Source of the DNA: Mycobacterium sp. WUMAC-067
Lineage (GTDB): Bacteria; Actinomycetota; Actinomycetes; Mycobacteriales; Mycobacteriaceae
DNA: 64,000 nucleotides
Direction of reading: 5' to 3'
NCBI RefSeq assembly: GCF_020217485.1
Contig: NZ_JAEKMI010000012.1
Location: 62,001 to 126,000, forward strand
The position numbers and the translations under genes are program-made. Numbering within the stretch: the stretch's first letter is position 1; each line of letters begins with the position of its first letter. This document shows, piece by piece, positions 8,961 to 19,313 of the stretch. The notes beneath the pieces are model-generated. The model was not told where the DNA came from. It saw only the letters and a program-made list of their open reading frames with translations, and searched no databases.

Positions 8961-9138
8961 GCGATCGCCACTGGCCTGACGGTGGCGACCCGCTGCGCCC
9001 GGCTCCGCCGCGCTTGCGATCGCCACTGGCCTGACGGTGGCGACCCGCTGCGCCCGGCTCCGCCGCGCTTGCGATCGCCACTGGCCTGACGGTGGCGACC
9101 CGCTGCGCCCGGCTCCGCCGCGCTTGCGATCGCCACTG
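8961..9138. repeat. Tandem repeat, three perfect 55-bp units plus 13 bp (VNTR-like)
   Basis: Units at 8961-9015, 9016-9070 and 9071-9125 are identical, and a fourth begins GCGATCGCCACTG at 9126-9138. Each unit starts GCGATCGCCAC and contains a short hairpin, CGCCAC and GTGGCG separated by ten bases. Perfect identity points to recent slippage or conversion. It fills the gap between the DMT-like gene and the LigB-like gene and fits the mycobacterial MIRU/VNTR class. There is no spacer variation, so it is not a CRISPR array. Confidence 0.97.
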
Positions 9139-9176
9139 ACTCTGGCCCGCCGGCTCGGTCACGTTAGTTTGGTGGC

Positions 9177-9869
9177 GTGCTGAGCGCCATTGCCATCGTT
9201 CCGTCGGCGCCGGTGCTTGTTCCCGAACTCGCCGGGGCGGCCGCCGCCGAGATGGCCGACCTGGTCGCGGCGACGATCGCCGCTGCCGCCATGCTGCCCG
9301 AACGCTGGGTGATCATCGGGACGGGCCCCGCCAACGAGGAATTCGGTCCCGACGCCGCGGGCACGTTCGCGGGTTTCGGGGTGGACGTGCGCGTCCGGCT
9401 GTCCCCGCAGAACGGCGATGAGCCCGAGCCGGTGGCGCTCCCGGTGTGCGCGTTGCTGGGTGGCTGGGTGCGCGGCCAGGCGCAGCCGCAGGCCAGCGCC
9501 CAGGTGCGCGTCTACCGCGACGACCACGACGTCGATACCGCGCTGAGCCGCGGCCGCGAACTGCGGGCCGAGATCGAGCGGCTGCCCGAGCCGATCGGGG
9601 TGCTGGTCGTCGCCGACGGCGCCAACACCCTCACCCCGGCCGCCCCCGGCGGACACGACCCGGACAACGCCGCCGCGCAAGACGCCCTGGACGACGCGCT
9701 GGCCGGCGGCGACATCACGGAGCTGATCCGCCTGCCGCACCAGATCCTGGGGCGGGTCGCCTTTCAGGTGCTGGCCGGCCTGTCCGAGCCGGGGCCGCGA
9801 TCGGCCAAGGAGCTCTATCGGGGGGCGCCCTACGGGGTGGGCTACTTCGCCGGCGCCTGGCAGCTGTGA
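9177..9869 (+). CDS. Class III extradiol dioxygenase (LigB)-like domain protein
   Basis: 230 residues starting [19 protein letters not shown], the beginning typical of the LigB-like hypothetical proteins found next to miaA in actinobacteria (Rv2728c by position). A classical enzyme of the class would need two His and a Glu to hold Fe(II). I do not see the full set here, so catalytic activity is doubtful. The GTG start at 9177 follows the tandem repeat by 38 bp. The stop TGA overlaps the miaA GTG start, so the two are coupled. Confidence 0.8.
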   Translation: MLSAIAIVPSAPVLVPELAGAAAAEMADLVAATIAAAAMLPERWVIIGTGPANEEFGPDAAGTFAGFGVDVRVRLSPQNGDEPEPVALPVCALLGGWVRGQAQPQASAQVRVYRDDHDVDTALSRGRELRAEIERLPEPIGVLVVADGANTLTPAAPGGHDPDNAAAQDALDDALAGGDITELIRLPHQILGRVAFQVLAGLSEPGPRSAKELYRGAPYGVGYFAGAWQL

Positions 9870-10795
9870 CGGTGGCCGTGCGACCACTGGCGATCATCGG
9901 CCCCACCGGAACCGGCAAGTCGCAGCTGGCCCTCGACATCGCCGAGCGGCTGGGCGCGGAGATCGTGAACGCCGACGCGATGCAGTTCTATCGCGGCATG
10001 GACATCGGCACCGCCAAGCTGCCCGTCGAGGCGCGCCGCGGCATTCCGCACCATCAGCTCGACGTCCTCGACGTCACCGAGACCGCGACCGTCGCCCGCT
10101 ATCAGCGCGCCGCCGCCGCGGACATCGAAGCGATCGCGGCCGGCGGCGTGGTGCCCATCATCGTCGGCGGCTCGATGCTCTACATCCAGTCGTTGCTCGA
10201 CGACTGGTCGTTTCCCGCCACCGATCCCGCGGTGCGGGCCCGCTGGGAGCGGCGGCTGGCCGAGGTCGGGGTCGGCGAGCTGCACGCCGAGCTGGCCCGT
10301 CGCGACCCCGCCGCGGCCGCATCGATCCTGCCCACCGACGCCCGGCGCACGGTGCGGGCCCTGGAAGTGGTGGAGCTGACCGGACAGCCGTTCGCCGCCT
10401 CCGCGCCGCGGATCGGCGCACCCAGGTGGGACACGGCCATCATCGGGTTGGATTGTGACACAACGATTCTCGATGATCAGCTGGCCAAGCGGACCGACGC
10501 GATGTTCGACCACGGCCTGGTCGGCGAGGTGACCGCGCTGCTCGAGCGCGGCCTGCGCGACGGGGTCACCGCCTCGCGGGCCCTGGGCTACGCGCAGGTG
10601 ATCGCGGCCCTCGATGCCGGCGGCGGTCCGGATCGACTCCGCGAGGCCCGGGAGCAGACGTTCGTGGGCACCCGACGCTACGTGCGACGGCAGCGGTCCT
10701 GGTTTCGCCGCGACCACCGCGTGCAGTGGCTGGACGCCGCCGATCGCGCCCGGCTCGTCGACGGCGCGGTGCACGCGTGGCGGCACGTATCCTGA
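9866..10795 (+). CDS. miaA: tRNA dimethylallyltransferase MiaA
   Basis: 309 residues. MiaA transfers dimethylallyl from DMAPP to A37 of tRNAs reading UNN codons, the step before MiaB. The P-loop GPTGTGKS is at residues 12-19, followed by the [17 protein letters not shown] block, the HHQLDVLDV segment, [17 protein letters not shown] and the C-terminal [10 protein letters not shown] and [10 protein letters not shown] tRNA-contact motifs. The GTG start overlaps the previous stop (GTGA). DMAPP comes from the MEP pathway, whose first enzyme dxs is also in this window. dapF follows after 4 bp. Confidence 0.97.
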   Translation: MTVAVRPLAIIGPTGTGKSQLALDIAERLGAEIVNADAMQFYRGMDIGTAKLPVEARRGIPHHQLDVLDVTETATVARYQRAAAADIEAIAAGGVVPIIVGGSMLYIQSLLDDWSFPATDPAVRARWERRLAEVGVGELHAELARRDPAAAASILPTDARRTVRALEVVELTGQPFAASAPRIGAPRWDTAIIGLDCDTTILDDQLAKRTDAMFDHGLVGEVTALLERGLRDGVTASRALGYAQVIAALDAGGGPDRLREAREQTFVGTRRYVRRQRSWFRRDHRVQWLDAADRARLVDGAVHAWRHVS

Positions 10796-10799
10796 ACAG

Positions 10800-11678
10800 G
10801 TGAAATTCGCAAAGGGCCACGGCACCCAGAACGACTTTGTGGTGCTGCCCGACCCGCAGGCCGAGCTGAGCCTGACCGGGTCGCGGGTGGCCGCGCTCTG
10901 CGACCGGCGACGCGGGCTGGGCGCCGACGGGGTGCTGCGGGTCACCACGGCCGGCGCCGCCGCCGGGGCCGGCGTGCTCGACCGGTTGCCCGACGGGGTG
11001 GCCGCCGACGACTGGTACATGGACTACCGCAACGCGGACGGGTCCATCGCCCAGATGTGCGGCAACGGCGTGCGGGTCTTCGCCCACTACCTGCGGGCCA
11101 GCGGCCTGGAGGGCCGCGACGATTTCGTGGTCGGGTCGCTGGCCGGTCCACGCCCGGTCACCGTGCATCGCGTCGGCGCGACGACCGCCGACATCAGCGT
11201 CGACATGGGCAAGGCCAACACGCTGGGCAGCGGGGGAAAGGCCTTTGAAGCGATGGTCGGCGGCCGCCGGTTTTCCGGCGTGGCGATCGACGTGGGCAAT
11301 CCGCACTTGGCCTGCGTCGACCCCGACCTGGCCGTCGACGCGTTGGCGGCACTGGACGTGGCCGCTCCGGTGAGTTTCGATCCCACCCAATTCCCCGACG
11401 GGGTGAACGTCGAGATCCTCACCGCACCGGCCGACGGGGCGGTGCACATGCGCGTCCACGAGCGGGGAGTGGGCGAAACACGCTCGTGTGGCACCGGAAC
11501 GGTCGCGGCCGCGGTCGCCGCGCTGGCCGGCGCCGGCGCGGACACCGGCACGCTGACCGTTCGGGTGCTGGGCGGCGAGGTCGTCGTCACTATCACCGCC
11601 GCCACCAGCTACCTGCGGGGGCCGTCGGTACTGGTGGCCCAAGGAGAAATCAGCGAGGAATGGTGGCGCGAACAGTAG
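10800..11678 (+). CDS. dapF: Diaminopimelate epimerase DapF
   Basis: 292 residues. DapF converts LL- to meso-diaminopimelate for peptidoglycan cross-links and for lysine. It is a cofactor-free two-thiol enzyme, and both catalytic cysteines are present: C87 in [13 protein letters not shown] and C230 in [12 protein letters not shown]. The substrate-binding KGHGTQNDF motif is at the N-terminus. GTG at 10800 lies just past the miaA stop, giving MKFAKGHG as in other mycobacteria. It probably belongs to one transcript with the LigB-like gene and miaA, and hflX follows after 52 bp. Confidence 0.97.
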   Translation: MKFAKGHGTQNDFVVLPDPQAELSLTGSRVAALCDRRRGLGADGVLRVTTAGAAAGAGVLDRLPDGVAADDWYMDYRNADGSIAQMCGNGVRVFAHYLRASGLEGRDDFVVGSLAGPRPVTVHRVGATTADISVDMGKANTLGSGGKAFEAMVGGRRFSGVAIDVGNPHLACVDPDLAVDALAALDVAAPVSFDPTQFPDGVNVEILTAPADGAVHMRVHERGVGETRSCGTGTVAAAVAALAGAGADTGTLTVRVLGGEVVVTITAATSYLRGPSVLVAQGEISEEWWREQ

Positions 11679-11730
11679 CGTTAATTCAGATGCGCGACAC
11701 CGACTTTGCGTGCATCATCTCTTATTGCCT

Positions 11731-13170
<1,440 letters not shown>

Positions 13171-13242
13171 GCGGCCCGGCCTAGCCGCCGATTCCCGCAG
13201 CCCACCGCCGCCGCAGCGCCGCCGCCGACCCGCCAGCTGCCG

Positions 13243-13260
13243 ACCAACCGTCCGGTTGGT
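13243..13260. promoter_or_regulatory. Perfect 18-bp palindrome, candidate TetR-type operator of fadE20
   Basis: ACCAACCG-TC-CGGTTGGT is an exact 8-2-8 inverted repeat, 42 bp before the fadE20 ATG and directly followed by TATATG, a possible -10 element. Palindromes of the ACCnACCG type are bound by TetR-family regulators of fatty-acid and lipid genes in actinobacteria. The regulator itself is not encoded next to it. Confidence 0.75.
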
Positions 13261-13302
13261 ATATGTTGGGCTGCAGAAATCCCAGTCGCCGGAGGTCTTT
13301 CC

Positions 13303-14463
13303 ATGAGCAGCGCCATCAAATACCAGCGCACTCTTTTCGAGTCAGAGCACGACCTGTTCCGTGAGTCCTACCGGGGCTTCCTCGAGCGCCACGTCGCGCC
13401 GTACCACGACGAGTGGGAGAAGGCCAAGATCGTCGACCGCGGTGTGTGGCTCGAGGCCGGCAAGCAGGGCTTCCTCGGCATGGCGGTGCCCGAGGAGTAC
13501 GGCGGCGGCGGCAACCCGGACTTCCGGTACAACACGATCATCACCGAGGAGACCACGGCGGGCCGCTACAGCGGCATCGGTTTCGGCCTGCACAACGACA
13601 TCGTGGCGCCGTACCTGTTGGCCCTGGCCACCGAGGAGCAGAAGCAGCGCTGGTTGCCGAAATTCTGTACCGGAGAACTGATTACGGCGATCGCGATGAC
13701 CGAGCCGGGCACCGGCAGTGACCTGCAGGGCATCAAGACCCGCGCGGTCAAGCAGGGCGACCACTATGTGCTCAACGGTTCAAAGACGTTCATCACCAAC
13801 GGAATCAACTCCGACCTGGTGATCGTCGTCGCGCAGACCGATCCGGACAAGGGCGCGCAGGGCTTTTCCCTGCTCGCCGTCGAACGCGGGATGGAAGGCT
13901 TCGAGCGCGGCCGGCACCTGGACAAGATCGGGCTGGACGCGCAGGACACGGCCGAGCTGTCATTCACCGACGTGCACGTGCCGGCCGAAAACCTCCTGGG
14001 CCAAGAGGGCATGGGGTTCATCTACCTCATGCAGAACCTGCCTCAGGAACGGATCTCGATCGCCATCATGGCGGCCGCGGCGATGGAGCAGGTGCTCGAG
14101 CAGACGCTGCAATACACCAAGGAGCGCAAGGCTTTTGGCAAGCCGATCGGCAGCTTCCAGAACAGCCGCTTCGTGCTCGCCGAGCTGGCGACCGAGGCGA
14201 CCGTGGTGCGCATGATGGTCGACGAATTCGTCCGCCTGCACCTGGACCACAAGCTGACGGCCGAACAGGCGGCAATGGCCAAGTGGTACTCCACCGAAAA
14301 GCAGGTGCACCTGATCGACCGCTGTCTGCAATTGCACGGCGGCTACGGTTACATGCGCGAATACCCGGTCGCCCGTGCCTATCTGGATGCGCGGGTGCAA
14401 ACCATCTACGGCGGCACGACCGAAATCATGAAGGAAATCATCGGCCGCGGCCTCGGGGTATAG
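13303..14463 (+). CDS. fadE20: Acyl-CoA dehydrogenase FadE20 (long-chain type)
   Basis: 386 residues, full-length acyl-CoA dehydrogenase that introduces the trans-2 double bond in beta-oxidation with FAD. AMTEPGTGSDLQGIKT is the FAD-binding signature, and LHGGYGYMREYPVARAYLDA is the C-terminal one. The site where medium-chain enzymes carry the catalytic Glu (YEGT) reads YGGT, while a Glu lies in helix G in the segment MEQVLEQTL, as in the long-chain and isovaleryl types. GGAGGT precedes the ATG. It follows a perfect palindrome that probably controls it. It corresponds to Rv2724c. Confidence 0.95.
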   Translation: MSSAIKYQRTLFESEHDLFRESYRGFLERHVAPYHDEWEKAKIVDRGVWLEAGKQGFLGMAVPEEYGGGGNPDFRYNTIITEETTAGRYSGIGFGLHNDIVAPYLLALATEEQKQRWLPKFCTGELITAIAMTEPGTGSDLQGIKTRAVKQGDHYVLNGSKTFITNGINSDLVIVVAQTDPDKGAQGFSLLAVERGMEGFERGRHLDKIGLDAQDTAELSFTDVHVPAENLLGQEGMGFIYLMQNLPQERISIAIMAAAAMEQVLEQTLQYTKERKAFGKPIGSFQNSRFVLAELATEATVVRMMVDEFVRLHLDHKLTAEQAAMAKWYSTEKQVHLIDRCLQLHGGYGYMREYPVARAYLDARVQTIYGGTTEIMKEIIGRGLGV

Positions 14464-14935
14464 CCATTCGTTTGGTGGACCGTCATCCGGGCGGCGAACA
14501 CCGTCGCCGGTAACGGCATTGCCTTTATCTGCGCCGCCGAGGTCGCTTCGTGCGCCAGCAGCAACCTCGGTGCGCGCAATTCCGCTGTGCGAGTCCGCAG
14601 TTTGGAAGTCGTGCACGACGACCACGGTCGCGATCGGCTTTCGGTGCGCTATTCGCAACGGCGCTGGGGTGGTGGCATGGTTTGTCGCGGTTTGGCCGTG
14701 GCCCGGCATCATTTCGACATCGGTGTGGTATCCCTTTTTGTAAAATTCGTGATTTGACTTCGCATTTCTTGTTGGCAGGAGCAAAGTTATGCGAGCCCGG
14801 CGATAAGGCGGATCGTGCGCGGGTCCATTCCCCGCGGAAGAACGGCCCGCTCGCCGGTTATGCAGGTAAGGGCATAGCCGCAGATAGAGCCGTATCCGGA
14901 GGCTGGAAGGCTTGGTGAAGGTGCACAGAGGTCAC
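14464..14935. other. 472-bp region without a convincing gene
   Basis: In M. tuberculosis two genes (Rv2723, a TerC-like membrane protein, and Rv2722) lie here by recalled order. No frame in this stretch has mycobacterial codon use over a useful length, and the few short frames look random. Bases about 14690-14800 are AT-richer, with TTGACT at 14754, so the promoter and leader of the LGFP-repeat gene are probably here. Confidence 0.55.
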
Positions 14936-17140
14936 ATGCGCAAGCTGATCGGAAGCGCGCTGGTCAGCTTGACGACCACAGCACTGGCCGCCGTATTGCT
15001 GGCGCCCGCCGCCACCGCGAGCCCGATAGGCGACGCCGAAGCGGCGATGATGGCCGCGTGGGAAAAGGCCGGCGGCGACACGTCCCCGCTCGGCCCCCGC
15101 AAGGGCGATGTCTACCCCGCCGGAGACGGGTTCGCCCTGAACTTCGACGGCGGCAAGATGTTCTTCACCCCGGCCACCGGAGCCAAATTCGCCTACGGGC
15201 CCATCCTGGAGAAATACGAGATGCTGGGCGGGCCGGCCGGCAGCGATCTGGGTTTCCCGGCCATCAACGAAGTGCCGGGCCTGGCCGGCCCCGACAGCCG
15301 GGTGATCACCTTCTCGGCCACCGACAAGCCGGTCATTTTCTGGACGCCCGAGCACGGCCCGTACGTGGTGCGCGGCGCCATCAACTCCGCCTGGGACAAG
15401 CTCGGCAGTTCGGGCGGCGTGCTCGGTGTGCCGGTCGGCGACGAGACCTACAACGGCGAGGTGTCCTCGCAGAAGTTCAGCGGCGGACAGCTTTCGTGGA
15501 ACCGGCAGACCAAGGAGTTCACCACCGAACCGCCGGGGCTGGCCGACCAGTTGAAGGGCCTGCAGGTCGCGATCGATCCCACCGCGGCCATCAACATGGC
15601 CTGGCGCGCCGCCGGGGGGCCCAACGGACCGCTGGGCGCCAAGCAGGGCGGGCAGACCCCCATCGGCGGTGACGGCATCGTCCAGAACTTCGCCGGCGGC
15701 AAGGTGTTCTTCACCCCGGCTACCGGTGCGAACGCCCTCGAGACCGACATACTGTCCAAATACGAGTCGCTCGGCGGGCCTGTCGGCAGCGACCTCGGCT
15801 TCCCCGTCACCAACGAAACCGACGGCGGAATCGGTCCTTCCAGCCGGATCTGCACCTTCGCGGCCACCGACAAGCCGGTGATCTTCCGGACCGCCGAGCA
15901 CGGCGCGTTCGTCGTGCGCGGGGCGATGAAGGCCGCCTGGGACAAACTTCGCGGTCCGGCCGGCAAACTGGGGGCGCCGGTCGGCGACCAAGCCGTGGAC
16001 GGCGACGTGATCTCCCAGCAGTTCACCGGCGGCAAGATTTCGTGGAACCGGGCGAAGAACACGTTCAGCACGGATCCGTCCAACCTGGCGCCGTTGTTGA
16101 GCGGACTGCAGGTGTCGGGTCAGAACCAGCCGAGCAATGCGGCCATGCCGTCCCACGCCAACAAATTCGGCGGGCATTCGTGGTGGTGGCTGGCCGCGAT
16201 ACCGGTCCTGGTGCTGCTGGTGGTGTTGGTGTGGGTGCTGTCCGCTTGGCGCCGGCGTCGCTCCGGGAGCGAGGATGCCGCCGGCTATGCGCCCGATCAC
16301 GGCTATGACGCGGCCGACGCGCCCTGGGGGCCGGAGGAACCCGACCTCGCGACCGAGCATTTCGCGCTCGGCGGGTCGCAGGAACCCGAGCGGCCGACGG
16401 AGGCCGCGGCCACCGCGCGGGTCAGCTGGCAGCGTCAGGTTCCGACGGAGAGCGAATACGGGCTCGAGGAGGAGGACCCCGACGCGATCGACACCGACTC
16501 CATCCCCGTCGTGTCGGAGGAGATGCTGTCGGAGGCCGACTATCCCGACGCCGAAGCCGATTACACCGACTACACCGACGCCGTTCCCGAGGTCGCCGAG
16601 TCCGAGACCGCGGATGACGCCGCCTACGTCGACGCCGACTACGCGGACGCCGGCTACGTCGAGGACGAGTACGCAAAGGACGAGTATCCCGACGTCGCCG
16701 TTCCGCACACCCCGCCGGACGCCGAGGCCGTGACCGGCGCCCTGGAAACCGCCGGCCCCGAGGATGAGTATCCCGACGTCGCCGTGCTGGATGCGGAAGT
16801 CGAACCCGAAGAGGGTGTCACGGCGGAGCCCGACATGTCCGGGGCCGCCGAGGCCGCGGCCTTCGCCGCCGGCGCGGCGCAGCGATCCGGCGGGCGGCAC
16901 GCCGCCGCGGACGAGGAAGACGGCGCGGACAACGGGCTGGCGGGCCCGGATGGGCGTCCGACCATCCATCTGCCGCTCGACGACCCGTACCAGGCGCCCG
17001 ACGGCTACCCGATCAAGGCGAGCGCTCGTTACGGCCTGTATTACACGCCGGGCAGCGACCTGTACCAGGACACGCTCCCCGAGATCTGGTTGTCCAGCGA
17101 AGAGGTCGCCTTGGCCAACGGCTTCACCAGGGCCGACTAG
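14936..17140 (+). CDS. LGFP-repeat membrane protein with acidic cytosolic tail and C-terminal sunset-type domain
   Basis: 734 residues. A signal or anchor helix is followed by two LGFP-repeat blocks with recurrent GSDLGFPxxNE, LGVPVGDE and FTPATGA units, a type thought to bind arabinogalactan or other wall polymers. A membrane segment lies after HSWWWLAAIPVLVLLVV, then a basic RRRR stop-transfer. The long tail is Asp/Glu/Tyr-rich with repeated DEYPDVAV and ADYxDA units and ends in YPIKASARYGLYYTPGS, which resembles the sunset domain. It corresponds to Rv2721c. I use ATG at 14936 after AGAGG; TTG at 14912 or GTG at 14915 after CGGAGG are alternatives. It probably links the wall to a cytosolic partner (inference). 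Confidence 0.85.
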   Translation: MRKLIGSALVSLTTTALAAVLLAPAATASPIGDAEAAMMAAWEKAGGDTSPLGPRKGDVYPAGDGFALNFDGGKMFFTPATGAKFAYGPILEKYEMLGGPAGSDLGFPAINEVPGLAGPDSRVITFSATDKPVIFWTPEHGPYVVRGAINSAWDKLGSSGGVLGVPVGDETYNGEVSSQKFSGGQLSWNRQTKEFTTEPPGLADQLKGLQVAIDPTAAINMAWRAAGGPNGPLGAKQGGQTPIGGDGIVQNFAGGKVFFTPATGANALETDILSKYESLGGPVGSDLGFPVTNETDGGIGPSSRICTFAATDKPVIFRTAEHGAFVVRGAMKAAWDKLRGPAGKLGAPVGDQAVDGDVISQQFTGGKISWNRAKNTFSTDPSNLAPLLSGLQVSGQNQPSNAAMPSHANKFGGHSWWWLAAIPVLVLLVVLVWVLSAWRRRRSGSEDAAGYAPDHGYDAADAPWGPEEPDLATEHFALGGSQEPERPTEAAATARVSWQRQVPTESEYGLEEEDPDAIDTDSIPVVSEEMLSEADYPDAEADYTDYTDAVPEVAESETADDAAYVDADYADAGYVEDEYAKDEYPDVAVPHTPPDAEAVTGALETAGPEDEYPDVAVLDAEVEPEEGVTAEPDMSGAAEAAAFAAGAAQRSGGRHAAADEEDGADNGLAGPDGRPTIHLPLDDPYQAPDGYPIKASARYGLYYTPGSDLYQDTLPEIWLSSEEVALANGFTRAD

Positions 17141-17150
17141 CCGCCGGTCG

Positions 17151-17864
17151 CTAGACCTTGCGGATCACCGTGACGACCTTGCCCAGCACGGACGCGTCGT
17201 TGCCCGGGATGGGGTCGAACGCCGGGTTGTGCGGCATCAGCCACACCTGACCGCCGGCGCGTTTGAACGTCTTGACGGTCGCCTCGCCGTCCAGCAACGC
17301 CGCGACGATGTCGCCGTTGTCGGCGACGTTCTGCTGGCGCACCACCACCCAGTCGCCGTCACAGATCGCGGCCTCCACCATCGAGTCACCCACCACCTTG
17401 AGCAGGAACAGCGTGCCCTCGCCGACCAGCTCACGCGGCAGCGGGAACACATCTTCGACGGCCTCTTCGGCGAGGATCGGTCCACCGGCGGCGATACGGC
17501 CCAGAACCGGGACGAACGTCGGTTCTGGCAACGCATCCGACCCGGCCACCTCGGTGGCGGGCGCCGCCACGTCGTCGTCGGCGCCGCGGACATCGACCGC
17601 CCGTGGGCGGTTGGGGTCGCGGCGCAAATACCCCTTGCGTTCCAGCGTGCGCAGCTGGTGGGCCACCGAGGACGTCGACGTCAGCCCGACGGCGTCGCCG
17701 ATCTCCCGGATGCTCGGGGGATAGCCGCGGCTGGTCACCGAGGCGCGAATGACATTCAAAATGGTCCGCTGCCGTTCGGTCAGCGCGGAATCCACGGAGT
17801 GCAGCCGGCCGCCCGCTCCGGCCGGGCCGGTGTCGTTCGGGGAAGTGTCGTTGCTGTCGCCCAT
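17151..17864 (-). CDS. lexA: SOS repressor LexA
   Basis: 237 residues. The N-terminal winged helix ([19 protein letters not shown], then [19 protein letters not shown]) binds SOS boxes. The C-terminal peptidase domain has the self-cleavage site in RIAAGGP (A126-G127), nucleophile S161 (GDSMVEAA) and base K198 (ATVKTFKR). ATG at 17864 adds a short N-terminal extension before the conserved start, as annotated for other mycobacteria. It is convergent with the LGFP gene with 10 bp between stops, and autoregulated through a LexA box 32 bp upstream of its start. Confidence 0.97.
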   Translation of the reverse strand: MGDSNDTSPNDTGPAGAGGRLHSVDSALTERQRTILNVIRASVTSRGYPPSIREIGDAVGLTSTSSVAHQLRTLERKGYLRRDPNRPRAVDVRGADDDVAAPATEVAGSDALPEPTFVPVLGRIAAGGPILAEEAVEDVFPLPRELVGEGTLFLLKVVGDSMVEAAICDGDWVVVRQQNVADNGDIVAALLDGEATVKTFKRAGGQVWLMPHNPAFDPIPGNDASVLGKVVTVIRKV

Positions 17865-17896
17865 GACACTGAATGTAACGGCACCGCCGACAAGAA

Positions 17897-17912
17897 TCAA
17901 ACATGTGTTCGA
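17897..17912 (-). promoter_or_regulatory. LexA autoregulatory SOS box
   Basis: Read on the minus strand this is TCGAACACATGTTTGA, one position away from the TCGAAC-N4-GTTCGA consensus and the sequence I recall for the M. tuberculosis lexA operator. It ends 32 bp before the lexA ATG, the place expected for autorepression. Confidence 0.88.
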
Positions 17913-18076
17913 CTTGCGTGTCGCCCCGGCGCGCCGTGGCCGGAAAGACGCCGCCATCGGCCGAATCACAAATGTGTAACTCTTGCCGAGATCGGGTATT
18001 TGTGCCTCGTGACAGTGGTAGAGGCCGACGGAGTTGTCGGTGGCGTGATCTAGCGTTTTGCTCGTGCGACACGCTT

Positions 18077-18132
18077 CGCTCAAATGTTCGGGTTTCGAAC
18101 ACACGAGCGATTAGAGTCGAACACACGAGCGA
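18077..18132 (+). promoter_or_regulatory. Cluster of three degenerate LexA-like boxes before chiZ
   Basis: TCGAACACACGAGCGA occurs twice, at 18095-18110 and 18117-18132, exactly 22 bp apart. On the other strand CGAACATTTGAGCG occupies 18077-18090. All three share CGAAC-N4-GAGCG, a LexA half-site with a changed second half. They end 25 bp before the chiZ ATG. The M. tuberculosis homologue is a known LexA-controlled gene, so these are probably its operators. Confidence 0.65.
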
Positions 18133-18157
18133 GAGCTAGTTGACCGGAGGAACGCAG

Positions 18158-18652
18158 ATGACAATCATCCACACGCTTGCGCCGCGTACCAGCAGTCTTC
18201 GGCGCCCGATCAACGGACCGGTGCAGGGCGTTCGGTACGGCAGGGACGGGCTGGCCCGCTCGCGGCGTCCCGCGCCGGCACGGCCGGCGGGCGCGCCGAC
18301 GCGTTACTACGGCACCGGGGTCGCGATGTCGGTCGCCGCGCACCGCAGGCGCTCCGTCACGTGGCTGACGACGGTCGGTCTGGCATTGGCCGCCGGGGCG
18401 ATCACCTTGTGGCTGGGTCTCGTCGCGAATGTCGGGCAGGTACTCAACGGTGACTCGACGAATTCGGCCGCGCCCGTACCGAACCGGCTCGCCGTCGTGC
18501 GGGTCGACGCGGGGGAGTCGCTGCAGGATGTCGCTCACCGCGTGGCGCCCGACGCGCCGGCCGCCCAGGTGGCCGACCGCATCCGTGAGCTCAACGACCT
18601 GAACTCGCCGACGCTGGTTGCGGGCCAAACGCTGATCGCTCCGATCGGCTGA
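18158..18652 (+). CDS. chiZ: LysM-domain cell-division regulator ChiZ-type (Rv2719c homologue)
   Basis: 164 residues: an Arg/Pro-rich cytosolic N-terminus of about 65 residues, one membrane helix ([19 protein letters not shown]), and an extracytoplasmic LysM domain ([17 protein letters not shown] ending [12 protein letters not shown]). In M. tuberculosis this protein is DNA-damage induced and slows division by affecting FtsZ rings and the wall. Divergent from lexA and preceded by degenerate LexA boxes. ATG at 18158 follows GGAGG with good spacing; a TTG at 18140 is an unlikely start. Confidence 0.9.
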   Translation: MTIIHTLAPRTSSLRRPINGPVQGVRYGRDGLARSRRPAPARPAGAPTRYYGTGVAMSVAAHRRRSVTWLTTVGLALAAGAITLWLGLVANVGQVLNGDSTNSAAPVPNRLAVVRVDAGESLQDVAHRVAPDAPAAQVADRIRELNDLNSPTLVAGQTLIAPIG

Positions 18653-18804
18653 CGGCCGTTGTGCGACAACGGGTCCGGCCCGGCACGCGGCCGGCGCGCG
18701 TGGCGCGGCCCCGCGGACGGCGGCTCCGTTAGCCGCGCAGGTCAGCGCACAGGTACGCTCAAAGTTCTGCGGTACCCCGTTGTCGGCACGGTGAAGGAGC
18801 GGTC

Positions 18805-19269
18805 ATGCACTGTCCCTTCTGCCGCCACCCGGATTCCCGGGTGATCGACTCGCGCGAAACCGACGAGGGGCAGGCGATCCGGCGCCGCCGGTCGTGCCCC
18901 GAGTGCGGAAAACGTTTCACCACCGTGGAAACCGCGGTCCTGGCGGTGGTCAAGCGCAGCGGTGTCACCGAGCCCTTCAGCAGGGAAAAGGTCATCAGCG
19001 GAGTCCGACGGGCCTGCCAGGGCCGTCAGGTAGATGACGACGCGCTGAATCTGCTGGCCCAGCAGGTCGAAGACACCGTGCGCGCCGTGGCCTCCCCGGA
19101 GGTCCCCAGCCACGAGGTCGGCCTGGCCATCCTGGGGCCGTTGCGCGACCTCGACGAGGTGGCGTACTTGCGGTTCGCCTCCGTGTATCGCTCGTTCGAG
19201 TCCGCGGACGACTTCGAGCGCGAGATCCAGGCGCTTCGTGAGCACCGCGGAGTGGCCACTCCGGGCTGA
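18805..19269 (+). CDS. nrdR: Transcriptional repressor NrdR
   Basis: 154 residues, the normal length. The N-terminal zinc ribbon has C3-x2-C6 and C31-x2-C34 (MHCPFC, SCPECG), followed by the ATP-cone domain ([14 protein letters not shown]), which senses ATP/dATP. NrdR represses ribonucleotide reductase genes by binding NrdR boxes. AAGGAGCGG precedes the ATG. It lies 152 bp downstream of chiZ; I see no NrdR-box pair in front of it, so its targets are elsewhere. Confidence 0.97.
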   Translation: MHCPFCRHPDSRVIDSRETDEGQAIRRRRSCPECGKRFTTVETAVLAVVKRSGVTEPFSREKVISGVRRACQGRQVDDDALNLLAQQVEDTVRAVASPEVPSHEVGLAILGPLRDLDEVAYLRFASVYRSFESADDFEREIQALREHRGVATPG

Positions 19270-19313
19270 CGATCTCGCCGGGCTCGGACCGGGCGGCCCG
19301 CTAGGCTCGGTGC

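Noticed and set aside
8961..9138. CRISPR array
   Set aside because: The 55-bp units follow each other with no spacers, and no cas genes are near.
14519..14743. 74-codon frame between fadE20 and the LGFP gene
   Set aside because: Codon third positions do not show the GC bias of real genes here and there is no ribosome binding site.
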